Assembly (NCBI GenBank): GCA_038323835.1
Contig: JBBQHI010000015.1
Span: forward strand, 1-64,000
Direction: 5' to 3'
DNA from: JACVRW01 sp038323835
Lineage (GTDB): Bacteria; Actinomycetota; Thermoleophilia; Solirubrobacterales; Thermoleophilaceae
DNA: 64,000 nucleotides
In this document: piece after piece, positions 1 through 8,434 of the stretch
Layout: each line of letters begins with the position of its first letter
Numbering within the stretch: the first letter of the stretch is position 1
Made by a program: the position numbers and the translations under genes
The notes under the pieces: generated by a model
Told to the model about the DNA's origin: nothing
The model's input: only the letters and a program-made list of their open reading frames with translations
Database searches by the model: none

Positions 1-1
1 C

Positions 2-529
2 CTACTCGGGGAGTCGCTGGACGACCGCGTGTACGGCCCCGAGCTCATGCGCCGCTACAGCGAACGCTGCGCCGAGCGCGGGCACCGCGTCTGGCTCTAC
101 GGCGGACGCGACCAGGGCACGCTGGTGCAGCTCGCGCTGAGCCTGCGCCGCAGCCACCCGGGCATCCGCATCGTCGGCGGGTACTCGCCTCCCTTCCGCC
201 CGCTGGGCGAGGAGGAGGAAGAGGCGCTGGTCCGCCAGATCAACGACGCCCGGCCCGACGTCCTGTGGGTGGGCATCGGAGTGCCGAAGCAGGAGAAGTG
301 GATGGCCCGCATGCGCGAGCGCCTCGACGTGCCGGTGATGGTCGGCGTCGGTGCCGCGTTCGACTTCCACTCCGGGCGCATCCCCATGGCGCCGCGCTGG
401 ATGCAGAGCCACGGCCTCGAGTGGGTCTACCGGATCTCGAAGGAGCCGCGCCGGCTGCTGCCCCGGTACCTCTATTACAACCCCCGCTTCGTCATGTCGT
501 TCGCCCGCCAGTACCTGGCCGAGCGCTAG
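2..529 (+). CDS. WecG/TagA/CpsF family glycosyltransferase, 5' end outside window
   Basis: The reading frame is open from the window edge and the family's 'RVYGPELM' segment is already present at base 29, so the gene starts upstream and about 175 C-terminal residues are visible. The conserved 'LWVGIGVPKQEKWM' stretch and the later 'GAAFDFHSGRIPMAPRWM' segment are diagnostic of WecG/TagA/CpsF transferases. These add a sugar (often ManNAc or a related HexNAc) to a polyprenyl-diphosphate-linked acceptor at the inner membrane face during teichoic acid, ECA or capsule synthesis. It heads the glycan locus and is followed 12 bases later by a methyltransferase. The exact donor sugar cannot be read from the sequence. 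Confidence 0.9.
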   Translation, partial: LLGESLDDRVYGPELMRRYSERCAERGHRVWLYGGRDQGTLVQLALSLRRSHPGIRIVGGYSPPFRPLGEEEEEALVRQINDARPDVLWVGIGVPKQEKWMARMRERLDVPVMVGVGAAFDFHSGRIPMAPRWMQSHGLEWVYRISKEPRRLLPRYLYYNPRFVMSFARQYLAER

Positions 530-541
530 GCGCGGCCCGCA

Positions 542-1771
542 ATGGCCACTCACCCGGCCGAGCGTGAGGAGGCGGGGGCACTGCGCGCGGAGCTGGACGC
601 CCTCCGGCGCCGGCACGACGAGGAGATGGCCCGGGCGAACCAGGCGCTGTCCGCCGCGCAGGAGAAGAGCTACTGGCTCGACCGCTTCCGCGTGGACCTC
701 AACGCTCTGATGCGCAGCCGCGGGGCGCGCGAGCTCCGCACGGCCGCTCGCGGCGCCCAGGCGGGCCTGCGGGCCAAGGGCCGCCGGCGCGCCCTCTCGG
801 ATCGGCTGCGCGGTGGCGGGGGCGAACCCAGGCACGAGCCGTTCGCGCGCCGGCTCTCGCCCGACCTGTTGCACGCCTCGCCCGCCACCGACGTGCTCTA
901 CGCCAGGCTCTCGGCCGAGGATCTCGTTGCCATCGATCAGCGGCTCGAGACCCCGGAGCGCGGGCTGCGGGACGCGGCCGGCGCCGGCGAGCGAAAGCGC
1001 CTCACGCTCGCGTTCGCGGCCCACCACCACTTGGAACCGGCGCTCGAGCGTACCGGGCTCTCGGCGGAGATGCCGGGGGACGAGGTGCCCTCCATGGCCC
1101 GCGGCCCGATCGCCGCCGGCGGCTCGTACTACTACGCGGACCTGGTCGTGGACGCGCTCCGCTCGACGGGCTTCGAGCTCGAACCGGGTCAGACGGGGCT
1201 CGACTTCGGGTGCTCGTCCGGGCGCGTGGTGCGGGTTCTGGCGGCCGCCCACCCGGAGATCGAATGGCACGGCTGCGATCCGCTCCCGGACGCGATCGCC
1301 TGGGCCCAGGCCCACCTGCCCGGCATCAGCTTCAACCGCGGCCCGGAGCTTCCCCCGCCGCCCTACGCCGACGAGACGTTCGACCTCGTGTTCGCCATCT
1401 CGATCTGGAGCCACTTCTCCGAGAAGGCCGCCCTGAGCTGGCTCGACGCCATGCGCCGGGCCGTTCGCCCGCGCGGCCGCCTGCTCCTCACCACCCAGGG
1501 CGAGCACACCGTGGCCCACACCCACCGCGTGGGCCAGCGCTCACCGGAGCAGCTCGCCGGAATTCGCGAGGCACTCCGGGAGAGCGGGTTTTGGTACGCC
1601 CCGGAGTACGGCGAGGTGGGCGACCACGGCCTGGCGAACCCGGACTGGGGGATTGCGTTCCTGACCCCGGAGTGGCTGCTGGCGAAGGCCACGCCCGACT
1701 GGCGAGTGGCCGCGTTCCATCCCGGGCGAGTCGAGGGAAACCAGGATCTCTATGTGCTCGAGCCGCGCTAG
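542..1771 (+). CDS. SAM-dependent class I methyltransferase with N-terminal coiled-coil-like region
   Basis: The 409-residue protein starts with a charged, helical, probably coiled-coil segment (about residues 8-45). The Rossmann methyltransferase core has motif I 'LDFGCSSGRV' near residues 220-229, the acidic ribose-binding position in 'GCDPL' near 244-248, and a post-motif 'DLVFAISIWSHF'. This is Methyltransf_25/12 type, and the acceptor is unknown. Its place between a WecG-type transferase and a nucleotide-sugar dehydrogenase suggests it modifies a surface glycan or a nucleotide sugar. No good Shine-Dalgarno precedes the ATG, and the gene lies 12 bases after the preceding stop, so expression may be coupled. 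The methyltransferase call is firm; the glycan role is inference. Confidence 0.82.
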   Translation: MATHPAEREEAGALRAELDALRRRHDEEMARANQALSAAQEKSYWLDRFRVDLNALMRSRGARELRTAARGAQAGLRAKGRRRALSDRLRGGGGEPRHEPFARRLSPDLLHASPATDVLYARLSAEDLVAIDQRLETPERGLRDAAGAGERKRLTLAFAAHHHLEPALERTGLSAEMPGDEVPSMARGPIAAGGSYYYADLVVDALRSTGFELEPGQTGLDFGCSSGRVVRVLAAAHPEIEWHGCDPLPDAIAWAQAHLPGISFNRGPELPPPPYADETFDLVFAISIWSHFSEKAALSWLDAMRRAVRPRGRLLLTTQGEHTVAHTHRVGQRSPEQLAGIREALRESGFWYAPEYGEVGDHGLANPDWGIAFLTPEWLLAKATPDWRVAAFHPGRVEGNQDLYVLEPR

Positions 1772-1822
1772 ACCCTTTGAAAAGCCTGCTCCACCGTCGG
1801 CTCGGCTCGTAGACTGACCCGC

Positions 1823-3058
1823 ATGCCTCCAAGCGTGGCTGTGGTTGGTCTCGGCCGCGTTGGCCTTCCTCTTGCGCTCGCGTTCGCGGACCGCGGGCTG
1901 GACGTGATCGGCGTGGAGCGCGAGCGCTCCATCATCGAATCCGTGACCGAGGGGCGGATGCCCTTCCGCGAGCCGGGTGCGGACGAGCTCCTCAAACGGG
2001 TTCTGGCCTCCGGGCACCTCGAGCTCACCGCGGCGGCGCCCGAGGCGGCGCGCGCGGACCACATCGTGCTCACCCTGGGCACTCCCGCATACGAGAACGT
2101 GGAGATCGACGTTTCCCAGATCCGCGAGGTGGTGGACGACCTCCTGCCGGTGCTGCGCGAGGGTCATTCCATCGTGCTGCGCTCCACCGTGGCGCCGGGC
2201 ACCACCGAGTGGGTGGCGGGGTACATCGAGCAGCGCCGCGGGCTGCGGACCGGCGAAACCCTGTTCGTGTCGCACGTGCCCGAGCGGATCGCGGCCAACC
2301 GATTCCTCGAGGAGATCCACACGCTGCCCTGCATCGTCGGCGGCGTGGACCCGGAGTCCGGCGCCCGGGCGGCCGAGCTGTTCGACGCCTTCGGCACCGA
2401 GATCGTGCAGACCACGCCCGCGCAGGCCGAGCTGGCGAAGATCTGGACCAACATCCTGCGCTACGCCCAGTTCGCCCTGCCCAACCTCCTGATGATGGAG
2501 TGCGAGCAGTACGGCGCCAACGTGTTCGACGTGATCGACCTGATCAACCACGACTACCCGCGCGGCGGGATCGCGGCTCCGGGCCTCACGGCGGGCGCCT
2601 GCCTGCGCAAGGACTTCGCCTTCTCCGAGGAGCGCTCGAGCGCGCCGGGGATGCTTCTGGCGGTGTCGCGCGTGCACGAGACCGTGCCCCTCTTCCTGGT
2701 CAAGGGACTGAAGGCCCGGCTGGGCGGCACCCTGCGCGACCGCAAGGTGGCGGTGCTGGGGCTCACCTTCAAGCGCGACTCCGACGACATCCGCGACTCG
2801 CTGTCCGGGAAGCTGATCCGCCTGCTCGAGCGCGAGCTGGCCCATGTGGCCCGCCACGACCCCAACGTGGGCTCCGGCTCCGAGTCGATCGAGTCGGCGC
2901 TCGAGGGCGCCGACGCCGTGGTCATCGCCACCAACCACTCCGCCTTCGAGGGCCTGGCCGAGCGCCTGCCCGCCGGCCTGCTCGTGGTGGACCCGTGGAA
3001 CGTGTCGGGCACCTCCGAGGTGTTCGCCCACGTGCTCGCGCCGGCCCCCGTCCAGTGA
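1823..3058 (+). CDS. Nucleotide-sugar dehydrogenase (UDP-glucose/GDP-mannose dehydrogenase family)
   Basis: 411 residues, the usual family length. An N-terminal NAD-binding fold shows 'VVGLGRVGLPLALAFA' (residues 7-22). The central dimerisation helix contains 'AELAKIWTN', the catalytic cysteine sits in 'GACLRKDF' (Cys260), and a C-terminal UDP-binding domain carries 'VLGLTFKRDSDDIRDS'. Enzymes of this family oxidise the C6 alcohol of a UDP- or GDP-sugar to a uronic acid with two NAD+. Subfamily features look closer to UDP-ManNAc/UDP-GlcNAc dehydrogenases than to Ugd, but this is not certain. Its stop overlaps the GTG of the following epimerase, so the two are probably translationally coupled and supply one activated sugar. 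Confidence 0.88.
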   Translation: MPPSVAVVGLGRVGLPLALAFADRGLDVIGVERERSIIESVTEGRMPFREPGADELLKRVLASGHLELTAAAPEAARADHIVLTLGTPAYENVEIDVSQIREVVDDLLPVLREGHSIVLRSTVAPGTTEWVAGYIEQRRGLRTGETLFVSHVPERIAANRFLEEIHTLPCIVGGVDPESGARAAELFDAFGTEIVQTTPAQAELAKIWTNILRYAQFALPNLLMMECEQYGANVFDVIDLINHDYPRGGIAAPGLTAGACLRKDFAFSEERSSAPGMLLAVSRVHETVPLFLVKGLKARLGGTLRDRKVAVLGLTFKRDSDDIRDSLSGKLIRLLERELAHVARHDPNVGSGSESIESALEGADAVVIATNHSAFEGLAERLPAGLLVVDPWNVSGTSEVFAHVLAPAPVQ

Positions 3059-4023
3059 GCCGCGTACTGGTGACGGGGGGCGCCGGCGCAATCGGCGAGG
3101 CGGTGGTCCGCCGGCTCGTGGGCGACCCGGACTGGGACGTGCGCGTATCCGACCAGCGTCCCGCGCCGGCGTGGATGAGCCAGGCCTGCGAGGTGCACAC
3201 CGGGGACCTTCGCGATGCCACCGAGGCGGCCACCGCGGCCGCGGGCTGCACCCATGTGATCCACCTGGCGGCGATCGTCGGCGGCATCGCCAACTTCCAC
3301 CGCCTGCCGCACACCCTGCTCGAGGTGAACACCGGCCTCTACAACGGGGTCTTCCGGGCGGCGCTGAACGAGGGCATGGAGCGCCTCGTGTACGTGTCGT
3401 CGTCGATGGTGTTCGAGCGGGCCACGGAGTTCCCCACCACCGAGGAGCACGTGCTCCACTGCCCCACGCCGCGCTCGGCCTACGGGTTCTCGAAGCTCGC
3501 CGGCGAGGTGTACTGCCGCGCCCTGCACGACGAGCACGGCGTGCCCTTCACGATCTGCCGCCCCTTCAACGCCTACGGCCCCGGCGAGATGCCGGAGGCC
3601 GAGCCCGGCATCGCCCACGCCCTGCCCGACCTGATCCGCAAGGTGCTCTCCGGACAGCGCCCGCTGCAGATCTTCGGGTCGGGGGAGCAGACCCGCACCC
3701 TCACCCACGTGGACGACGTGGCCGACGGCATCGTGGTCGCCATGGCCCACCCCGCGGGCGAGAACGAGGACTTCAACGTTTCGGCCTCCGAGGAAGTCAC
3801 GATCGCGCAGCTGGCCGCGCTCGTGTTTGAGAAGTGTGGCGAGGACCCGGCCACACTCGAGCTGGAGCACCTGCCCACATTCGAGGTGGACGTGCAGCGG
3901 CGCTGGCCCTCGGTGGAGAAGGCCCGGCGGTTGCTGGGCTGGGAGGCGCGCGCGGACCTGCGCGACGGCGTGGCGGCCACGGTCGAGTGGCTGCGTGAGC
4001 AGCCCGCGGCCGCTATTCGGTGA
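3055..4023 (+). CDS. NAD-dependent epimerase/dehydratase (extended SDR)
   Basis: Start chosen at GTG 3055, which overlaps the preceding TGA (GTGA) and places the Rossmann motif 'VTGGAGAIGEAVVRRL' at residues 6-21 of a 322-residue protein. A long open frame upstream of this GTG is only the shadow of the dehydrogenase gene. The catalytic Ser region 'YVSSSMVFE' and the YxxxK pair 'YGFSKLAGE' are present, as is 'CRPFNAYGP', typical of sugar-nucleotide epimerases and dehydratases. It probably epimerises or dehydrates the nucleotide sugar made by the upstream dehydrogenase. The 3' end overlaps the oppositely oriented glycosyltransferase gene by 11 bases. Confidence 0.87.
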   Translation: MSRVLVTGGAGAIGEAVVRRLVGDPDWDVRVSDQRPAPAWMSQACEVHTGDLRDATEAATAAAGCTHVIHLAAIVGGIANFHRLPHTLLEVNTGLYNGVFRAALNEGMERLVYVSSSMVFERATEFPTTEEHVLHCPTPRSAYGFSKLAGEVYCRALHDEHGVPFTICRPFNAYGPGEMPEAEPGIAHALPDLIRKVLSGQRPLQIFGSGEQTRTLTHVDDVADGIVVAMAHPAGENEDFNVSASEEVTIAQLAALVFEKCGEDPATLELEHLPTFEVDVQRRWPSVEKARRLLGWEARADLRDGVAATVEWLREQPAAAIR

Positions 4024-5161
4024 CGCGCCCGTAGAGGGCGAGCAGGCCCGCCGTCCAGCCCTCCTGGGAGTGGCGCTCGCGCGCACGGGTCAGCAGCGCC
4101 TCGCCCTCGGCGCGGCGGCGCTCCGGATCGTCCCAGAGCTCGCGCAGCCGCCGGGCCAGCGGCTCCGGGGCGTTCGCGGGCAGGCAGCGCTCCGGGCCGA
4201 TCAGCTCGGGCAGCCCGCCCAGCCGCGAGGCCAGCACCGGCAGCCCGGCGGCCATCGCCTCCAGCGCTCCGTAGGGGGCGAACTCGTGGTATCGGGAGGG
4301 CATAAGGAACGCCCCCGCCCCCGCAAGCAGCGCCGCCATCGAAGTCCGGTCCGCCCGCCCCATGAACTCGACGGGCCCACCCAGACGAGCGGCCAGCTCC
4401 CGCAGCGCCGGCTCGGTGGGACCCTCGCCCGCGATCCGCAGCGGCACGCCGGCGTCGGCCGCGGCGCGAATGGCCACGTCCACGCCCTTCTCCTCGGACA
4501 GCCGCGAGGCCACCAGCGCGTACGCGCCCTCCGCGGCGCCGGAGGCCGCGACATAGGCGCCGGCGGGCAGGTAGTGGGGCAGCACCTCGATGCGCTCGGC
4601 CGGCAGCCCGTGCCGGGCGAGCTGGCCCGCGGCCCAGTGGCCCGGGGCCACGAAGCGATCCACCGAGTTGAGCACGAGCGGCTGGTGCAGCGCGAGGCCG
4701 GCCGCGTAGGCCGCGGACTCGGGCAGCGACCCGCGGCAGTTGAGCACGACCCCCGGCAGCGTGTTGCGCCCCCGGCAGCGGAAGCAGGGCCCGCCGTCGC
4801 GGGAGGCCACGCCGATCGCGCAAAAGAGGCGCAGGTTGTGGAGGTGAAGCACCACGCGCGCTCCGGCCGCGCGGGCGGCCGCGAGACCGCGAGGGCCCAC
4901 CAGCGGCAGCATGTTGTGCACGTGCACCAGGTCCGCGGGGAGCTCGCGCACGGCGCCCGCGAGCCCGCCCTCGCCCTCGCCTCCGCGCAGCAGGGCGGCC
5001 GCCGCGCGCACGCGGCCGGCCTCGTCCGAGCGGCGCTCGAACAGGGCGTGCTCGATCCCGGCCGCGCGCAGGGCGGCCAGCTGGAGTTCCACGGACCTCT
5101 CCTCGCCTCCCTCGACGCGGTAGCGGTTGTGGACCACGAGGACGCGCGGCGGACCGGCCAT
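4013..5161 (-). CDS. Glycosyltransferase family 4 (GT-B fold)
   Basis: 382 residues from ATG 5161; a GTG at 5173 is possible but would add only four residues. The N-terminal half has 'VLVVHNRYRVEGGEERSVE' and 'DLVHVHNMLPLVGP', typical of GT4 acceptor domains. The C-terminal donor domain shows 'ASRLSEEKGVDVAIRAA', 'RIAGEGP' and the E-x7-E region 'HEFAPYGALEAMAAGLP'. This is a retaining transferase that probably uses a nucleotide-activated hexose for surface polysaccharide. A four-cysteine stretch ('CFRCRGRN' preceded by 'LFCAIG') occurs in the middle, as in other GT4 members. It is the only minus-strand gene among the first eight genes, so it is transcribed apart from its neighbours. Confidence 0.85.
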   Translation of the reverse strand: MAGPPRVLVVHNRYRVEGGEERSVELQLAALRAAGIEHALFERRSDEAGRVRAAAALLRGGEGEGGLAGAVRELPADLVHVHNMLPLVGPRGLAAARAAGARVVLHLHNLRLFCAIGVASRDGGPCFRCRGRNTLPGVVLNCRGSLPESAAYAAGLALHQPLVLNSVDRFVAPGHWAAGQLARHGLPAERIEVLPHYLPAGAYVAASGAAEGAYALVASRLSEEKGVDVAIRAAADAGVPLRIAGEGPTEPALRELAARLGGPVEFMGRADRTSMAALLAGAGAFLMPSRYHEFAPYGALEAMAAGLPVLASRLGGLPELIGPERCLPANAPEPLARRLRELWDDPERRRAEGEALLTRARERHSQEGWTAGLLALYGRVTE

Positions 5162-5213
5162 CGGCCGGACCACGCTAACTGGTCAAGCGGCCGCCGCGAC
5201 TACGCTTCGGGCG

Positions 5214-5561
5214 ATGCCGGACCCGGTCTACGAGCCCAGGGAGGAGCGGAGCCCGGCCGGTGGCCGGGCGAGCACCGGACCACGTCCTACGCCCGAGACC
5301 GCCGAGGGCCCCGCGGAGGATGCGGCCCGCGGGCGGATGGCCCTGACCCGCCTGGCCGAGGCCGAGCGGGAGCTGGCGCTCGCCCGCCGCCACCAGGAGG
5401 CGAAGGTCGCCGAGCTGGAGGACCGGCTGGCCTGGATCGAGGAGCACGAGCTGGACCTGCGCGATGCGGCCGAGCGGCGGCCCTGGCTGGGCGCGCTGCT
5501 GCGCGCCTGGGCCGGCTCCGTGAAGATCGCACGCCGCGGGGCGCGCTTCCTCCACCGGTGA
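5214..5561 (+). CDS. Small coiled-coil protein with repeat-encoded N-terminus
   Basis: 115 residues from ATG 5214. Residues 9-23 ('REERSPAGGRASTGP') are encoded by copy A of the dispersed hairpin repeat. Residues 45-85 are rich in Glu/Arg/Leu ('LAEAERELALARRHQEAKV', 'AELEDRLAWIEEHELD'), which predicts a coiled coil. The C-terminus is basic with Trp and Ala. An internal ATG at 5337 would give a 74-residue protein without the repeat-derived part. The stop overlaps the GTG start of the glycosyltransferase fusion (GTGA), so the gene may be translationally coupled and may act as an accessory factor. I do not recognise the family. Confidence 0.55.
   Translation: MPDPVYEPREERSPAGGRASTGPRPTPETAEGPAEDAARGRMALTRLAEAERELALARRHQEAKVAELEDRLAWIEEHELDLRDAAERRPWLGALLRAWAGSVKIARRGARFLHR
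5239..5283 (+). repeat. Dispersed hairpin repeat, copy A
   Basis: Head 'GAGGAGCGGA', stem arms GCCCGGCC and GGCCGGGC around a GGT loop, tail 'GAGCACCGGACCA'. Eight perfect base pairs. It lies inside the 5' end of the small coiled-coil gene and is translated in frame as RSPAGGRASTG. The same family occurs at 25213, 26916, 27083 (inverted), 29996 (hairpin lost), 34546 (inverted), 47979 and 50471. Confidence 0.85.
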
Positions 5562-7648
5562 CGATCTCCGTCGCCATCCCGGTGCTGAACGGCGAGCGCT
5601 ACCTCGAGGAGGTGCTCGCGGCAGTACTAGCCCAGAGGGTGAGCGGGGAGGTGGAGCTGCTTGTGATCGACTCGGGGTCGCGGGACCGCTCGCTCGAGAT
5701 CGCCCGCGCGGCGGGCGCGACGGTGATCGAGATCGCGCCCGAGGAGTTCGGGCACGGACGCACGCGCAACCTCGCTGTGGCCCGCAGCTCGGGAGACCTG
5801 ATCGCCTTCCTCACCCAGGACTCCACGCCGGCCGGCACGGACTGGCTCGCAGAGCACCTGCGCAGCTTCGAGCTGGCCGACCGCGTGGGCGCCTCCTTCG
5901 GCCCGCACCTGCCGCGCGCGGACGCGAGCCCGCTCACGAAGCGGCTGCTCGAGGGCTTCTTTCACGACTTCTCGCCCACCGGCGAGCCGGTGGTCCACCG
6001 CTCCGGCGACACCACCTACCTCTCGAGCAACAACACCGCCATCGCCCGCGCCGCATGGGAGGAGATCCCGTTCCGGGACATCCCCTTCGCCGAGGACCAG
6101 GCCATGGGCGCGGACCTCCTGGCCGCGGGCTGGGCCAAGGTCTACAACCCCGCGGCCCGCGTGGTGCACTCCCACGACCACGGCCTGCTCGACGGCTTCC
6201 GGCGCTACTTCGACGAGTACCGCGGGCTCCGCGACAGCGTCGGCCAGAAGTCGGAGCCGTCGGCCAGCCGGGCGTTCGGCATCGTCGCCCGCTCGGTGGC
6301 CGCTGACCGGGAGTACCTGGTCCGCGAGGAGCCCTCGGCCGCGGCCCGAGCACGGTGGACGGCCCAGAGCGTGGTGCACCACACCGGCCGCGTGGTGTTC
6401 GGAGGCCTGGGCGAGCGCGCCGATCTTATTCGCGGGCCGGTGCGCTCGCTGCTCTCGCTCGACCGACGCGCGGACGGGGTGACCCGGAGGGTCGCGGCGT
6501 CGGGAACGACCATCCACGAGGACGCCCTGCGCGTGTTCGCGGACGGAATCGAGCCGCTCGCGTCGCCCTCCCCGTTCGATGACTCGCGCGAGTCGCTCGA
6601 CCTCGCCTGGATCGTGCCCCCGTACGGGGTGGGGAGCGGTGGCCAGGCGGCCATCTTCCGGATCATGCGCGACCTGGAGTCGCGCGGGCACCGCTGCTCG
6701 CTCTGGGTGCACGACCCGAAGGGCATCGAGCCGCATTCGAGCGCGACGCTGCGCCGGCGCATGAAGGTCCACTACGCCTCGCCCGACTCGCCCGTAGAGC
6801 TCGGCTTCGAGCACTGGACCGGGTGCGACGTGGCCGTCGCCACGGGCTGGGACACCGTGTATCCGGTGCTGCGCCTGCCGGGTTGCCGCGCCCGTGCCTA
6901 TTTCGTCCAGGACCACGAACCCGAGTTCTTCGCCACGTCATCCCAGTCCGTGCTCGCCGAGCACACCTACCGCGCGGGGCTCCCCTGCATCGCCTCCAGC
7001 CGCTGGCTGGCCCAGCTCCTGCGCGACCGCTACGGCGCCGACGCCGCGGCGTTCGAGTACGGAGTCGACTCCTCGGAGTACCACCGGGTGCCCGACGTGC
7101 CGAGGCGTGCCGACACGGTCCTGTTCTACGCGCGCGACCACACGCCGCGGCGGGCGGTGGAGCTCGGCCTCCTGGCGCTCCAGCTCGTGCTCGAGCGACG
7201 GCCCAACCTGCGGGTCGTGCTCTACGGCACCCACCGGAGGATCCGTGCGCCGTTCGCCTTCGAGCAGCTCGGCGTGGAGTCCCCGGACCGCCTCCGGCGC
7301 CTCTACAACGAGGCGACCGTGGGGTTGAGCCTGTCGCTCACGAACCATTCGCTGATCGCGGGCGAGATGCTCGCGTGCGGACTCCCGGTGGTGGAGCTGG
7401 GCGGCCGCGCGTGCGAGTCCTACTACGGCGGCGACGGCTCGGTGATCACGCTCGCCGCTGACGATCCGCGTGACATCGCCGGCCGGATCGAGGGGCTCCT
7501 GGACGACCCCGGCGCCCGCCGGCGGCTGTCCCGGGCGGGGCTCGAGTTCGTGCGAGAACGCACGTGGGAGCGCTCCACCGACACCGTCGAGGAGGCCCTG
7601 CGCGCGCTGCTGGCAGAGCGCGTGCACGCCAATCTCGCGTCGGCCTGA
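5558..7648 (+). CDS. Two-domain glycosyltransferase: GT2 fused to a GT4-type (WsaF-like) domain
   Basis: Start GTG 5558 overlaps the previous stop; the open frame upstream of it is a shadow. 696 residues. Residues 1 to about 270 form a GT-A, family 2 domain ('ISVAIPVLNGERYLEEVLAA', 'VIDSGSRDRSLEIAR', 'FLTQDSTPAGTDWL') resembling rhamnosyltransferases. From about residue 345 a GT-B domain begins ('LAWIVPPYGVGSGGQ') and continues through 'AYFVQDHEPEFF', 'ASSRWLAQLLRDRYG' and 'LTNHSLIAGEMLACGLPVVE', which resembles WsaF-type rhamnosyltransferases. The protein probably adds two successive residues (plausibly rhamnoses) to a growing surface glycan. The fusion is clear from the sequence; the sugar identity is inference. 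Confidence 0.85.
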   Translation: MTISVAIPVLNGERYLEEVLAAVLAQRVSGEVELLVIDSGSRDRSLEIARAAGATVIEIAPEEFGHGRTRNLAVARSSGDLIAFLTQDSTPAGTDWLAEHLRSFELADRVGASFGPHLPRADASPLTKRLLEGFFHDFSPTGEPVVHRSGDTTYLSSNNTAIARAAWEEIPFRDIPFAEDQAMGADLLAAGWAKVYNPAARVVHSHDHGLLDGFRRYFDEYRGLRDSVGQKSEPSASRAFGIVARSVAADREYLVREEPSAAARARWTAQSVVHHTGRVVFGGLGERADLIRGPVRSLLSLDRRADGVTRRVAASGTTIHEDALRVFADGIEPLASPSPFDDSRESLDLAWIVPPYGVGSGGQAAIFRIMRDLESRGHRCSLWVHDPKGIEPHSSATLRRRMKVHYASPDSPVELGFEHWTGCDVAVATGWDTVYPVLRLPGCRARAYFVQDHEPEFFATSSQSVLAEHTYRAGLPCIASSRWLAQLLRDRYGADAAAFEYGVDSSEYHRVPDVPRRADTVLFYARDHTPRRAVELGLLALQLVLERRPNLRVVLYGTHRRIRAPFAFEQLGVESPDRLRRLYNEATVGLSLSLTNHSLIAGEMLACGLPVVELGGRACESYYGGDGSVITLAADDPRDIAGRIEGLLDDPGARRRLSRAGLEFVRERTWERSTDTVEEALRALLAERVHANLASA

Positions 7649-7673
7649 GCGCAACTTCACGTGCGCGCCGGGA

Positions 7674-7702
7674 TTGACAGGTTTAGCCATGGAGCGTGCC
7701 TG
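7674..7702 (+). promoter_or_regulatory. Weak promoter candidate upstream of the secreted protein gene
   Basis: A perfect -35 hexamer TTGACA (7674-7679) lies in the 198-base gap before the ATG at 7847. A 17-base spacer places the -10 position at TGCCTG, which is a poor match. No other clear signal is visible in 7649-7846. Confidence 0.25.
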
Positions 7703-7846
7703 GAGAACATTTGGGGGCGGCCCGTGGGGTCCGCTCGCCTTTGGCGGGGGATCGCGTTGCTAGCGTCCGGCTCCACCGAGGCCGTCCTCGCGGGCCTCCG
7801 CCTCCGCGTTCAGACGGGACCCCGCCGCCCGACACGAGAGCATCGC

Positions 7847-8434
7847 ATGGCTCGATTCACACAACCGCTGATCCTGATCGTCATGTTGGCGACGCTCGCG
7901 CTGCCCGCGATGGCCGTGGCCGATCCCGACGCCGTGATCCGCGACTGCTCGCTGGACGGCAAGCTCGACGGGAAGTACTCGAGGTCGGACCTGCGCCAGG
8001 CGCTCGAGAACCTGCCCTCCGATCTCAAGGAGTACAGCGACTGCAGCGAGATCATCGGTGCCGGCATCGGGAACGGAGCGGGCGGCAGCGGCTCGAAGGC
8101 GAACTCGGCGGCGGCGCGTGCCGCCGCCGCCGGAGCGGGGAGTGGCTCCGAGCTGAGCTCGCGTGCCGTCGACCAGAAGGAGCTCGACCGGATCGCCAAG
8201 GACCACCGGCGGCCCGGCGGCATCGCGATCGACGGCGGGAAGGTGACCCCCGGCTCCGACGGCCTCTTCGACACCGCGAGCGCCTCCAACGGGATGCCCC
8301 TGCCGCTGCTGCTCGCGCTCGTGGGCCTCGCGCTGCTGGCCCTCGCCGGCACCGCCGTGGCCCTGCGGTCCCGCGTGCCCGCGCTGGCGCGGATCTCCTT
8401 CAAGCGTGGTCCCTTCTCGCGTAAGCGCCGCTAG
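7847..8434 (+). CDS. Secreted or membrane-anchored protein of unknown function
   Basis: 195 residues from ATG 7847; an in-frame upstream start at 7661 would put the signal peptide in the middle. The N-terminus 'FTQPLILIVMLATLALPAMAVA' reads as a signal peptide, except that it is split here for length. The mature part starts 'DPDAVIRDCSLDG' and has two cysteines about 24 residues apart. A Gly/Ala/Ser-rich linker follows. A C-terminal hydrophobic segment ('LPLLLALVGLALLALAGTAV') and a basic tail suggest membrane anchoring. The 3' end overlaps the polymerase-like gene by 29 bases, so it is probably co-transcribed with it. No catalytic motif is visible. Confidence 0.6.
   Translation: MARFTQPLILIVMLATLALPAMAVADPDAVIRDCSLDGKLDGKYSRSDLRQALENLPSDLKEYSDCSEIIGAGIGNGAGGSGSKANSAAARAAAAGAGSGSELSSRAVDQKELDRIAKDHRRPGGIAIDGGKVTPGSDGLFDTASASNGMPLPLLLALVGLALLALAGTAVALRSRVPALARISFKRGPFSRKRR

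Noticed and set aside
2..1525. 507-codon minus-strand frame at the left edge
   Set aside because: Antisense to two well-supported glycan genes; composition typical of a shadow.
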